The position numbers and the translations under genes were made by a program. The notes under the pieces were generated by a model. The model made no database searches, was not told the DNA's origin, and saw only the letters and a list, made by a program, of their open reading frames with translations. Shown here piece after piece: positions 16,801-23,885 of a stretch of DNA of 64,000 nt (position 1 is its first letter; the number at the start of each line of letters is the position of its first letter). This DNA comes from Rhizobiaceae bacterium (GTDB lineage Bacteria; Pseudomonadota; Alphaproteobacteria; Rhizobiales; Rhizobiaceae), in assembly GCA_023953835.1 (NCBI GenBank), contig JAMLJB010000002.1:402630-466629 (forward strand), given 5' to 3'.

Positions 16801-17550
16801 ATGCCCGAACTGTTGCTTGATGACGCCCGCATCCACTACGAGGAATATGGCAGCGGCTATCCCGTCGTGCTGTTCGCGCCGGGCTTCCTGAACTCGCGTA
16901 TAGAACGCTGGCGCCGCAACCCTGCCAAACCAGACACGCCGCAGGATTTTGCAGACCCGATCGAGGCGCTGGCCGACAGGTTCCGGCTGATCACCCTCGA
17001 CATCCGCAATGCGGGCGCCTCGCGCGGCGCCATCGGGCCGAACGATTCCTGGGATACCTATGTTTCGGATTTCACGAAGCTCGTCGATCATCTCGGCGTG
17101 ACGAAGGCGCATGTGATGGGTGGCTGCATCGGCGTTTCCTTCGCCTTCGCGCTCGGTCAGGCGCGGCCCGGCTTCGTCAGCGCCTATGTCCTCCAGAACC
17201 CCGTCGGGTTTTACGAAAACCGCGCCGCCATAGACGAGGAAGCCGACCGCTGGGCCGATCTCGTACGCACCTATCCCGAAGTCGATCAGGCGCAGGTCGG
17301 GCCGTTCCGCCAACGCCTGTTCGCGGGCGATTTCCTGTTCGCCGTCTCGCGCGAATTCGTTTCCACCTGCAAGGAACCTATCCTCCTGATGCCGGGCAAC
17401 GACACCATGCATCCCAAGCACGTGTCCGACGAGATCATCCGCCTTGCGCCGCAGACCGAAGCCATCGCACCATGGAAGGGACAGGACCTGAAGGCCTCGG
17501 TCATCGCGCAGGTGAAGGATTTTCTCATCCGCCAGACGCCCTCCTCCTGA
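16801..17550 (+). CDS. Alpha/beta hydrolase with Cys in the nucleophile elbow
   Basis: The 249-residue protein has the alpha/beta hydrolase core: a VVLFAPGFLNS oxyanion region near residue 20, the elbow GGCIGVS near 106, and a putative acid in PGNDTMHP near 200. The nucleophile position is Cys rather than Ser, as in dienelactone hydrolase-like enzymes. The expected catalytic His near the C-terminus is not visible (the segment reads APWKGQD). Start ATG 16801 is chosen because GAAGG lies just upstream. It is third in the operon with the ThDP enzyme and SDR. A C-C bond or thioester/ester hydrolase role is possible; substrate unknown. Confidence 0.75.
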   Translation: MPELLLDDARIHYEEYGSGYPVVLFAPGFLNSRIERWRRNPAKPDTPQDFADPIEALADRFRLITLDIRNAGASRGAIGPNDSWDTYVSDFTKLVDHLGVTKAHVMGGCIGVSFAFALGQARPGFVSAYVLQNPVGFYENRAAIDEEADRWADLVRTYPEVDQAQVGPFRQRLFAGDFLFAVSREFVSTCKEPILLMPGNDTMHPKHVSDEIIRLAPQTEAIAPWKGQDLKASVIAQVKDFLIRQTPSS

Positions 17551-17572
17551 CACGCAGCCATATGGCAAAAAA

Positions 17573-17601
17573 AGCCTTCGGACCGAAACGGTCCGAAGGC
17601 T
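17573..17601 (-). terminator. Rho-independent terminator of the dctP gene (bidirectional hairpin)
   Basis: A 13-base perfect stem (AGCCTTCGGACCG / CGGTCCGAAGGCT) with a 3-base loop lies between two convergent genes. Reading the minus strand, the stem is followed by a run of seven T (17567-17573 as A on the plus strand), the classical intrinsic terminator for the gene ending at 17647. The hairpin may also slow rightward transcription from the hydrolase gene. Confidence 0.9.
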
Positions 17602-17646
17602 CGCGGGTTGTCTTGGGAAGGATACGACCGGAAGCGGCGAACGCGC

Positions 17647-18666
17647 CTAGCCGCCCAGCGGGCCGCTGTATTTTTCGAGCAATCCGATAGCGTCGGCGCC
17701 GAGCTCCTTGCGCCACTCGTCGTAATAGCCGACTTCCTTGAGCTTGCGCTTGAAGGCCGCCGTGTCAGCCTCGTTGAACTCGATGCCCTTGGTCTTCAGG
17801 TCTTCGACAACGGTGCTGCTGACCTTGACGAGATCCTCGCGCTGAAGCACGGCAGCATTGTTCAGGTTCTTGGCGATGACATCGCGGATTTCGGGCGTAA
17901 GCCCCTCCCACATCGCCTTGTTTGCGCACAGCCATTGGCCGTCCCAGCTGTGGTTTGTCAGCGCGCAATATCTCTGCACCTCGTAAAAGTGCGAGATGTA
18001 GAAATAGCTCGCCTGAAGGTCCATACCGTCCGCCATCTTGGTCTGGAGCGCGGTGTAGACATCCGAGAACTGGATGGTAACCGGGTTGGCCTGCAGTGCC
18101 TTGTAGAGCGAGACACTGACCGGACTGACCGGCACGCGCACCTTCAGGCCGACGAGGTCTTCCGGCGTCCTGACCTGCTTGCTGCCCGTCCAGAGCAGCT
18201 TGAAGCCGAGGTCCCAGATCTTCTCCATAGGCACGAGACCGGTGTTGGCCTCGATCTCCTTGCGGATATGCGCGCCGAGATCGCCGTCGAGCGCTGCCCA
18301 GACCGCATCATAATCCGAAAACACAAAGCCGAGCGCAGGCGTCGCGGCCACCGGCAGGATGGACGACAGGATCTGTCCGGTAGGCTGGCAGAAATCGAGA
18401 CCGCCGCTGCGGGTCTGCGACATCAGGTCGTTGTCGCCACCCAGCGCGCTGGCCGGGAATATCTGTAGCTCAACCTTGCCATCGGTCTCCTTGGCAATCG
18501 CCTCGGCGGCCTCAGCGACGCGGATATGGAACGGATGCTCGACCGGCGCCGAGTGTCCCAGCCGCAAGGTCACTTCCGCCGCATGGCCGAAACGTGAAGA
18601 AAAGGGCAGCACGGCCAGCGCACTTCCCGCAACGAGGAGCCCTCTCCTCGAAATATCGAATGTCAT
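17647..18666 (-). CDS. TRAP transporter substrate-binding protein DctP
   Basis: The 339-residue protein has a twin-arginine-like signal (SRRGLLVAGSALAVLP) cleaved near GHAAE. The DctP fold follows, with typical segments LRLGHSAPVEHPFH, FPASALGGDND and the carboxylate-binding region EDLVGLKVRVP. DctP proteins of this family bind organic acids in the periplasm. The start ATG 18666 lies behind GGGAGG; the longer frame to 18825 overlaps the promoter. Its membrane partner is probably the fused DctQM encoded at 23886-25742, under the same operator type. Transcription starts near 18798 and ends at the hairpin 17573-17601. Placing the binding protein about 5 kb from the membrane gene is unusual for TRAP systems. 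Confidence 0.9.
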   Translation of the reverse strand: MTFDISRRGLLVAGSALAVLPFSSRFGHAAEVTLRLGHSAPVEHPFHIRVAEAAEAIAKETDGKVELQIFPASALGGDNDLMSQTRSGGLDFCQPTGQILSSILPVAATPALGFVFSDYDAVWAALDGDLGAHIRKEIEANTGLVPMEKIWDLGFKLLWTGSKQVRTPEDLVGLKVRVPVSPVSVSLYKALQANPVTIQFSDVYTALQTKMADGMDLQASYFYISHFYEVQRYCALTNHSWDGQWLCANKAMWEGLTPEIRDVIAKNLNNAAVLQREDLVKVSSTVVEDLKTKGIEFNEADTAAFKRKLKEVGYYDEWRKELGADAIGLLEKYSGPLGG

Positions 18667-18803
18667 GCTTGAAATCCTCCCATCGCTCGACCGGCCCTGT
18701 CGAGCAACCTCATGGCGCCACAGGCCCGGCTGCGCTTCCACCCAACAGAAACAGCAAACCGGCGCCCCGGACATTGGGGCCGATATCCAACAGTCCGGGG
18801 CAA

Positions 18804-18847
18804 TCAGTACGTTCGCGCGGGCCACTTGTCAAGAAAACGTTTCATCA
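18804..18847 (-). promoter_or_regulatory. Operator C and promoter of dctP
   Basis: On the minus strand TGATGAAACGTTTTC (18833-18847) runs directly into a consensus -35 TTGACA (18827-18832), then 17 bases, then -10 TACTGA (18804-18809). This is the strongest promoter of the series. It is 138 bases from the dctP start codon. Confidence 0.68.
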
Positions 18848-18958
18848 TTGTCAGTGCCAAGCGAATTTCTCCACCCGCACTATCCCGCGCAGCGTCCGCG
18901 AAGCTGTTCGCTCACGGGTCGCCTGCATCGGCCGCGACGGCGTTCAGCCAGGCTGAGG

Positions 18959-19333
18959 CTACCGGTCTGCATGCCGGTCAATGAGTTCCACCACGATGCC
19001 TTCGGGACCTGTGACGAAGGCCGCCCTTATATTCGGCAGAGGCCAATAGGGCTCCGTCGAAACGGTGATGCCACCATTTCTCAGTCGCTCGATCTCGCCA
19101 TCTACATCGCTGACGGAGAGCGCTATATGATTGTAACCAAAGGGTGATTTGCGATTTTCACCGACCGCGTCCTCGTCTACGGAAATCTTCGTTCCGCCGA
19201 TGTCGAGCCCGATGCGCACTTTGCCTTGGCGCAACTCCCTGCGCACCAGCGTTGCCCCCAGCAGTTCGAAAAAAGCGGCAACCGGATCGGCCGCATTTGC
19301 CTTCAGATGAATATGGTCGAGCACGGGCATCAT
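18959..19333 (-). CDS. VOC superfamily (glyoxalase/epimerase-like) metalloprotein
   Basis: The 124-residue protein is a single vicinal-oxygen-chelate module pair. Candidate metal ligands are His7 or nearby (LDHIHLK), His in YNHIALSV near residue 69, and Glu in VVELIDR near 118. Such proteins include glyoxalase I, methylmalonyl-CoA epimerase and extradiol dioxygenases; the short length fits glyoxalase or epimerase types rather than dioxygenases. Start ATG 19333 follows GGAGGAATCACC. It sits between dctP and the CoA-transferase promoter in the LacI-controlled cluster, so a role as isomerase or lyase on a pathway intermediate is plausible. Specific function cannot be assigned. Confidence 0.82.
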   Translation of the reverse strand: MMPVLDHIHLKANAADPVAAFFELLGATLVRRELRQGKVRIGLDIGGTKISVDEDAVGENRKSPFGYNHIALSVSDVDGEIERLRNGGITVSTEPYWPLPNIRAAFVTGPEGIVVELIDRHADR

Positions 19334-19398
19334 GGTGATTCCTCCTTCGGGCAGGCCGTTCCGGCTGCTATTTTATCAGCCTAGCCGAATTACGATAT

Positions 19399-19442
19399 TG
19401 ATGAAACGATTTCTTGACAGGGGTTTCGGGGCATCCTAAGAC
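19399..19442 (+). promoter_or_regulatory. Operator D and promoter of the CoA-transferase operon
   Basis: TGATGAAACGATTTC (19399-19413) abuts -35 TTGACA (19414-19419); 17 bases later lies a weaker -10 TAAGAC (19437-19442). The start of transcription would fall near 19449, at the left edge of the inverted-repeat element, so the element would be carried in the messenger leader. Confidence 0.6.
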
Positions 19443-19444
19443 CT

Positions 19445-19710
19445 AGGGTCAGGACCTGTTGATTTGAATGAAATGGCACCTGAAACGGCAAGAAGATGCA
19501 AGGAGAAGCGCGAAGGTCGATGGGGTTCCATCGTCCGGGCGGTTCGACGCGGCAGCTTGCAGCCGTTCCGGTGTCCTTCGGATGTGGGCCATCCGGCCCG
19601 CAACTTCGTCGCAAGGAACTTGAAAATGCTCACATTTCCTTCGTCCTTGCTCCTCGTATCGGACCGGATGGCGTCACACCATTTCGTCCAAATCAACAGG
19701 TCCTGACCCT
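19445..19710. mobile_element. MITE-like element with 32-bp terminal inverted repeats
   Basis: The left end (from 19445) and the right end (ending 19710) are inverted copies: 22 bases match exactly, beginning AGGGTCAGGACCTGTTGATT. The match continues to 32 bases with two mismatches (ending GAAATGG). The total length is 266 bases with no transposase, as expected for a miniature inverted-repeat element mobilised in trans. No clear target duplication is visible; the flanks CCT and GGT give a one-to-three base ambiguity. It lies between promoter D and the start codon of the CoA-transferase, 4 bases before the ATG. The same repeats would form a long stem in the messenger. Parent IS not identified. 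Confidence 0.65.
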
Positions 19711-19714
19711 GGTC

Positions 19715-20929
19715 ATGATCGAGATGCAAGACACATCGGCGCACGATACGGGGCCTCTTGCCGGCTGCACGGTGATCGAGCTTGGCCACAGTGTCGCGGC
19801 TCCCTTCGCGGGCATGATCCTTGCCGACCTCGGCGCGCGGGTGGTCAAGGTCGAGAACCCCGCCGACGGCGACTATGCGCGCGGATGGGGACCGCCCTTC
19901 TGGCGCGACACCTCCTCGCTTTTCGCCGCGCTGAACCGCGGCAAGGAAAGCGTCGCCATCGACTTCCGCACCGAGGAAGGCGTGCGGCGGCTGCGCGACC
20001 TCATTCTTGGCGAGGCCGACGCCGTAATCCAGAACCTCAGGCCCGGCGTGCTGGACCGTTTCGGGATCGGCGCGGACGACCTGTGCGCGGCCAAGCCGTC
20101 GCTGATCTGGTGCAATATCGGCGCGTTCGGGCCGGTCGGGCCGCTGGCCCGCAAGCCGGGCTACGACCCGCTGGCGCAGGCATCGACGGGCATCATGAGC
20201 GTCACCGGAGAGGCGGGCCGCTCGCCCGTGCGCGTCGGCGTGTCGCTTGTCGACATCGGCGCGGGCATGTGGAGCGTGATCGGCCTGCTCGCCTCCCTGT
20301 TCGAGCGGGAAAACCGCAAGAAGGGCGCGGTCGTCTCGACATCGCTCTATGAGACAGGCCTGTCGTGGATGACGGTTCCGCTCGCCGGCTATGCGGCGGC
20401 GGGCGAAGTGCGCGGGCCGCAGGGTTCCGGCAGCGCCGAGATCGTGCCCTACCAGGCCTTCAACGTCGGCGGCGAATGGATCATGATCGCGGCAGGAAAC
20501 GACAATCTCTTCGGCAGGCTCTGCCGTGCGCTCGGGCAGCCGCAACTGGCGGACGACCCCGCCTATCGCACCAACGCCGACCGGGTGAAGAACCGCGCCG
20601 CACTGATCGCCGGCATCGAGGCGGCCATCGCCGGGTTCGACATGGCGCGGCTCAGCGCCGCGCTCGACGCGGAAGGCGTTCCCTCCGCGCCGCTGCTGAC
20701 CGTCGACCGCGTTCTCGCGCATGCACAGACGCTCGCCCTCAACATGGGCGTGCCGCACGGGCAAAGCGAACTCGTCACCATGGGCATTCCGCTGACCTTC
20801 GACGGCGTGCGGTTCGCCGCGCAGGCCGAGGCCCCTGCCCTTGGACAATCAAAGCTTCAGGCGGAAACCGCGTTTGCCCCACAGGAAGCGGCGGGCGCCG
20901 CTTCGCTGGCCGGCGCACGCCGGGTCTGA
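19715..20929 (+). CDS. CaiB/BaiF (class III) CoA-transferase
   Basis: The 404-residue protein has the family III CoA-transferase features: an N-terminal GCTVIELGHSVAAPFAGMIL, LGARVVKVENP, the ALNRGKESVAIDF segment, and the catalytic-Asp region KPGYDPLAQASTGIMSVTG with Asp near 151. It moves CoA from a donor such as succinyl-CoA to a free acid. The start is ambiguous: ATG 19715 or ATG 19724. An upstream in-frame start at 19496 would lie inside the inverted-repeat element and add unrelated residues. It is the first gene of a five-step acyl-CoA block (CoA-transferase, dehydrogenase, lyase, hydratase) and probably activates the substrate imported by the TRAP system. Confidence 0.9.
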   Translation: MIEMQDTSAHDTGPLAGCTVIELGHSVAAPFAGMILADLGARVVKVENPADGDYARGWGPPFWRDTSSLFAALNRGKESVAIDFRTEEGVRRLRDLILGEADAVIQNLRPGVLDRFGIGADDLCAAKPSLIWCNIGAFGPVGPLARKPGYDPLAQASTGIMSVTGEAGRSPVRVGVSLVDIGAGMWSVIGLLASLFERENRKKGAVVSTSLYETGLSWMTVPLAGYAAAGEVRGPQGSGSAEIVPYQAFNVGGEWIMIAAGNDNLFGRLCRALGQPQLADDPAYRTNADRVKNRAALIAGIEAAIAGFDMARLSAALDAEGVPSAPLLTVDRVLAHAQTLALNMGVPHGQSELVTMGIPLTFDGVRFAAQAEAPALGQSKLQAETAFAPQEAAGAASLAGARRV

Positions 20930-20948
20930 TTTCAGGATCTTGAAAAGC

Positions 20949-22124
20949 ATGTCTTCTTGCGTCGAAGTCGAACTGGGTGAGGACTATCCGGAGCTGCGCG
21001 AGTCGGTGCGGCGCATCTGCTCGCAATTTCCCGGCGAATACTGGCGCGCGCTCGACGAGAAGGAGGCCTATCCGACCGAATTCGTCAAGGCGCTGACGGC
21101 GTCCGGCTTTTTGGGCGCGCTGATCCCCGAGGAATATGGCGGCTCCGGCCTGCCGTTGCGGGCGGCTGCCGTGATCCTCGAGGAGATAACCTCAAGCGGC
21201 TGCGTGGCAAGTGCGGCGCATGCGCAGATGTACATCATGGGTACCCTGCTGCGTCACGGCAACGAGGACCAGAAGCGCCGCTTCCTGCCGCTGATCGCGT
21301 CCGGCGAATTGCGGCTCCAGGCGTTCGGCGTCACCGAACCAACCAGCGGCTCCGACACCACCCAGATCAAGACGCGCGCCGAGCGCCGCGGCGACGGCTA
21401 TGTGATCAAGGGGCAGAAGGTATGGACGTCGCGTGCTCTGCATTCGGACCTGATGCTGGTGCTCGCCCGCACCACCCCGGCGGAAGGCGTGTCGCGGCGC
21501 ACCGACGGCATCTCCGTTTTCATCGTTGACCTGCGCGAGTCGCTGGGCACGGGTGTCAAGATCCAGCCAATCAAGACGCTGATGAACCACAACACGACCG
21601 AGGTTTTCTTCGACGACCTCTTTGTGCCCGCCGAGAACCTGATCGGCGAGGAAGGAAAGGGCTTCCGCTACATTCTCGACGGGATGAACGCCGAGCGCAT
21701 CCTCGTAGCGTCGGAATGCATCGGCGACGGGCGCTGGCTGCTGCGCAAGGGCGTCGACTACGCCAATGAGCGGCACGTCTTCGGGCGGCCCATCGGCCAG
21801 AACCAGGGCGTGCAGTTTCCGCTCGCCCGCGCCCATGTCGCGCTGGAGGCAGCCGACCTCATGTGCCGCAAGGCCGCCAGCCTGTTCGACGCGGGCCAGC
21901 CCTGCGGCGCGGAAGCCAACATGGCGAAGCTGCTCGCCTCCGAGGCGACATGGCTCGCCGCCGACACGGCGCTGCAGACCCATGGCGGCTTCGGCTATGC
22001 ACGCGAATACGACATTGAGCGCAAATGGCGAGAGGTGCGCATCTACCAGACAGCGCCGATCTCGACAAACCTGATCCTGGCCTATATCGGCCAGCATATA
22101 TTGGGGCTACCGCGCTCCTATTGA
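20949..22124 (+). CDS. Acyl-CoA dehydrogenase
   Basis: The 391-residue flavoprotein has the standard acyl-CoA dehydrogenase order: an N-terminal helical domain, the FAD/beta domain (QAFGVTEPTSGSDTTQIKT, VIKGQKVWTS), and a C-terminal helical domain (ERHVFGRPIGQNQ, QTHGGFGYAREYDIER). The Glu of the short/medium-chain type (IYQxYEG) is missing, the sequence being IYQTAPIS. A Glu in GMNAERILVA (near 246) sits where isovaleryl- and long-chain-type enzymes carry theirs. That points to a branched or unusual acyl-CoA. It starts 19 bases after the CoA-transferase stop. The likely electron acceptor is electron-transfer flavoprotein, not encoded here. Confidence 0.9.
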   Translation: MSSCVEVELGEDYPELRESVRRICSQFPGEYWRALDEKEAYPTEFVKALTASGFLGALIPEEYGGSGLPLRAAAVILEEITSSGCVASAAHAQMYIMGTLLRHGNEDQKRRFLPLIASGELRLQAFGVTEPTSGSDTTQIKTRAERRGDGYVIKGQKVWTSRALHSDLMLVLARTTPAEGVSRRTDGISVFIVDLRESLGTGVKIQPIKTLMNHNTTEVFFDDLFVPAENLIGEEGKGFRYILDGMNAERILVASECIGDGRWLLRKGVDYANERHVFGRPIGQNQGVQFPLARAHVALEAADLMCRKAASLFDAGQPCGAEANMAKLLASEATWLAADTALQTHGGFGYAREYDIERKWREVRIYQTAPISTNLILAYIGQHILGLPRSY

Positions 22125-22134
22125 GGCCGTCGCA

Positions 22135-23091
22135 ATGCCCGAAGACATCACGGTTGTCGAAGTCGGCCCCCGGGACGGTCTCCAGATCGCCGGAAGCATC
22201 ATGGCGACGGCGGACAAGCTGCGCTGGATCGAGAGCCTCGCCGCAGCCGGCCTGCGCACCATCGAGGTCGGCAGCTTCGTTCCCCCCGCGCTCGTCCCGC
22301 AAATGGCAGATACCGGCGAAATCGTTCGCTCGGTCCTCTCGCGCCTGCCCGGCATACGGGTCGCGGCGCTCGTACCCAACCTGAAGGGTGCCCAGCGCGC
22401 CCATGCGGCGGGCGTCCATTCGATTGTCGTGCCGGTGTCCGTCAGCGAGGGGCACAGTCTCGCGAACACCAACAAGGGAACCTTCGCTCAAGTCGAGGAA
22501 TTCGGCTTGATCGCAGCGTGGGTCCGCGCCCAGCCAAGGCCGATGGAAACGCTGGCGGCCTGCGCCACCGCCTTCGGATGCTCGATCGACGGAAGCGTGC
22601 CGCTGCCAAGGGTGGTCAAGGTCGCCGTGGCGCTGGCCGAGGCGGGCGCGGATAGCGTGGCGCTTGCCGACACCGTCGGCTATGCGGACCCGGCGGCGAT
22701 CCGCGCAACCGTACGCGCCGTGCGCGGCGAGCTTGGTGCGCGGCTGTCGACGCTTCACATGCACGACACATACGGGCTCGGCCTTGCAAACGCGCTCGCG
22801 GGCCTCGAAGAGGGAATCCGGCGATTCGATTCCGCACTGGGCGGGCTCGGCGGCTGTCCCTTCGCGCCGGGCGCTGCCGGCAACATCGCCACGGAGGATC
22901 TCGTCTACATGCTGGAAAGCATGGGATTGCGGACCGGGATCGACCTTGGCAAGCTGCTTGAGGCCCGCCTCGTGCTGGAACGGGCGTTGCCTGCGGAACC
23001 GTTGCGCGGTGCGCTCGGCAGGGCCGGGATACCTCGGGTCTTCCGTGACAAGGCCGAACACGACCCGGCGGCGCAGGGGAGCAATCCATGA
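22135..23091 (+). CDS. Hydroxymethylglutaryl-CoA lyase family protein
   Basis: The 318-residue TIM-barrel protein has the HMG-CoA lyase set: VGPRDGLQ near residue 10 (catalytic Arg-Asp), the metal-binding pair in LHMHDTYGLG near 205, and the flexible catalytic-Cys loop GGLGGCPFAPGAAGN near 235-250. The reaction cleaves 3-hydroxy-3-methylglutaryl-CoA into acetyl-CoA and acetoacetate; relatives cleave citramalyl-CoA-like esters. It overlaps the following hydratase gene by ATGA. With the CoA-transferase, dehydrogenase and hydratase it can complete a route from a 3-methyl-branched dicarboxylic acid, because no biotin carboxylase is encoded. The precise thioester is an inference. Confidence 0.9.
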   Translation: MPEDITVVEVGPRDGLQIAGSIMATADKLRWIESLAAAGLRTIEVGSFVPPALVPQMADTGEIVRSVLSRLPGIRVAALVPNLKGAQRAHAAGVHSIVVPVSVSEGHSLANTNKGTFAQVEEFGLIAAWVRAQPRPMETLAACATAFGCSIDGSVPLPRVVKVAVALAEAGADSVALADTVGYADPAAIRATVRAVRGELGARLSTLHMHDTYGLGLANALAGLEEGIRRFDSALGGLGGCPFAPGAAGNIATEDLVYMLESMGLRTGIDLGKLLEARLVLERALPAEPLRGALGRAGIPRVFRDKAEHDPAAQGSNP

Positions 23092-23879
23092 CCGGACATT
23101 TCGAGACGATCCTGCTACATGAACAGGACCACCTGCTCACCATCACGCTCAACAGGCCCGAGGCGGGCAACGCGCTGAACACGGCGATGCTGGGCGACCT
23201 CTTGACGCTGTTTTCCGACCTCTATGTCGAGCCGCGCGGCATTCGCTGCATCATCGTCACCGGGGCGGGTGAGCGCATCTTCTGCGCGGGCGGGGATTTA
23301 AAGGAGCGCAAGGGCATGACCGACGAGGCATGGCGCCGCCAGCACGCGCTCACCGAGCAACTGGTCCGCCATCTGTTCGAATGTCCCATCCCGGTCATCG
23401 GGGCGATCAACGGCGCGGCCTTCGGTGGCGGATGCGAACTCGCGCTGGCCTTCGATTTCTCCTATGCGGCGGCCACCGCTCGCTTCGCCCTGCCGGAAGT
23501 GACGCTCGGCATCATTCCGGGCGCAGGCGGCATGCAGAATCTCGCGCGCGCCAGCGGCATGCGGCGGGCCAAGGAGGTCATCCTGACCGGCGCGCCGTTC
23601 ACGGCGGAAGAAGCGCTGGCCTGGGGGGTGGTCAACAAGGTCTGCGAGCCCGCCGCGCTGATGGAGGAAACGACAGCGGCGGCGCGGCGCATCTGCGCCA
23701 ACGCGCCGGTTGCCGTGGCGCAGGCGAAGAAGGCGATCTCCATTTCCGGCGATGTCGGGCTTGCGGAAGGCTATCGCTTCGACCTCGAAGCCTATTACCG
23801 GACGATCCCGACCGAGGACCGCAGCGAAGGCGTTCTGGCCTTCAACGAAAAACGCAAGCCCGTTTTCAAGGGCCGGTAG
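23088..23879 (+). CDS. Enoyl-CoA hydratase/isomerase family protein
   Basis: The 263-residue crotonase-fold protein has the oxyanion hole segments FCAGGDLKERKG near 65 and INGAAFGGGCELALAFD near 105. Both Glu positions of hydratases are occupied: Glu in GGGCELAL and Glu in FALPEVTLGIIPGAGG. That favours hydratase chemistry over isomerase. In this operon the natural step is hydration of a methylglutaconyl-CoA-like enoyl-CoA to the substrate of the adjacent lyase. The start ATG 23088 overlaps the lyase stop by 4 bases. It ends 6 bases from the convergent TRAP membrane gene with no visible terminator between. Confidence 0.9.
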   Translation: MTGHFETILLHEQDHLLTITLNRPEAGNALNTAMLGDLLTLFSDLYVEPRGIRCIIVTGAGERIFCAGGDLKERKGMTDEAWRRQHALTEQLVRHLFECPIPVIGAINGAAFGGGCELALAFDFSYAAATARFALPEVTLGIIPGAGGMQNLARASGMRRAKEVILTGAPFTAEEALAWGVVNKVCEPAALMEETTAAARRICANAPVAVAQAKKAISISGDVGLAEGYRFDLEAYYRTIPTEDRSEGVLAFNEKRKPVFKGR

Positions 23880-23885
23880 CGGCGC

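Larger units (their letters stand above)
19334..19714. other. 381-base intergenic region with operator D and an inverted-repeat element
   Basis: No convincing gene lies here. From left to right it holds a leader of the VOC gene with a TAAAAT-like -10 on the minus strand (about 19370-19376), operator/promoter D (19399-19442), and a 266-base element bounded by inverted repeats (19445-19710). Short open frames inside the element look like chance frames. Confidence 0.6.

Noticed and set aside
16748..17646. Possible plus-strand terminator as sole role for the 17573 hairpin
   Set aside because: The run of T follows the stem on the minus strand, so its main role is to end dctP transcription.
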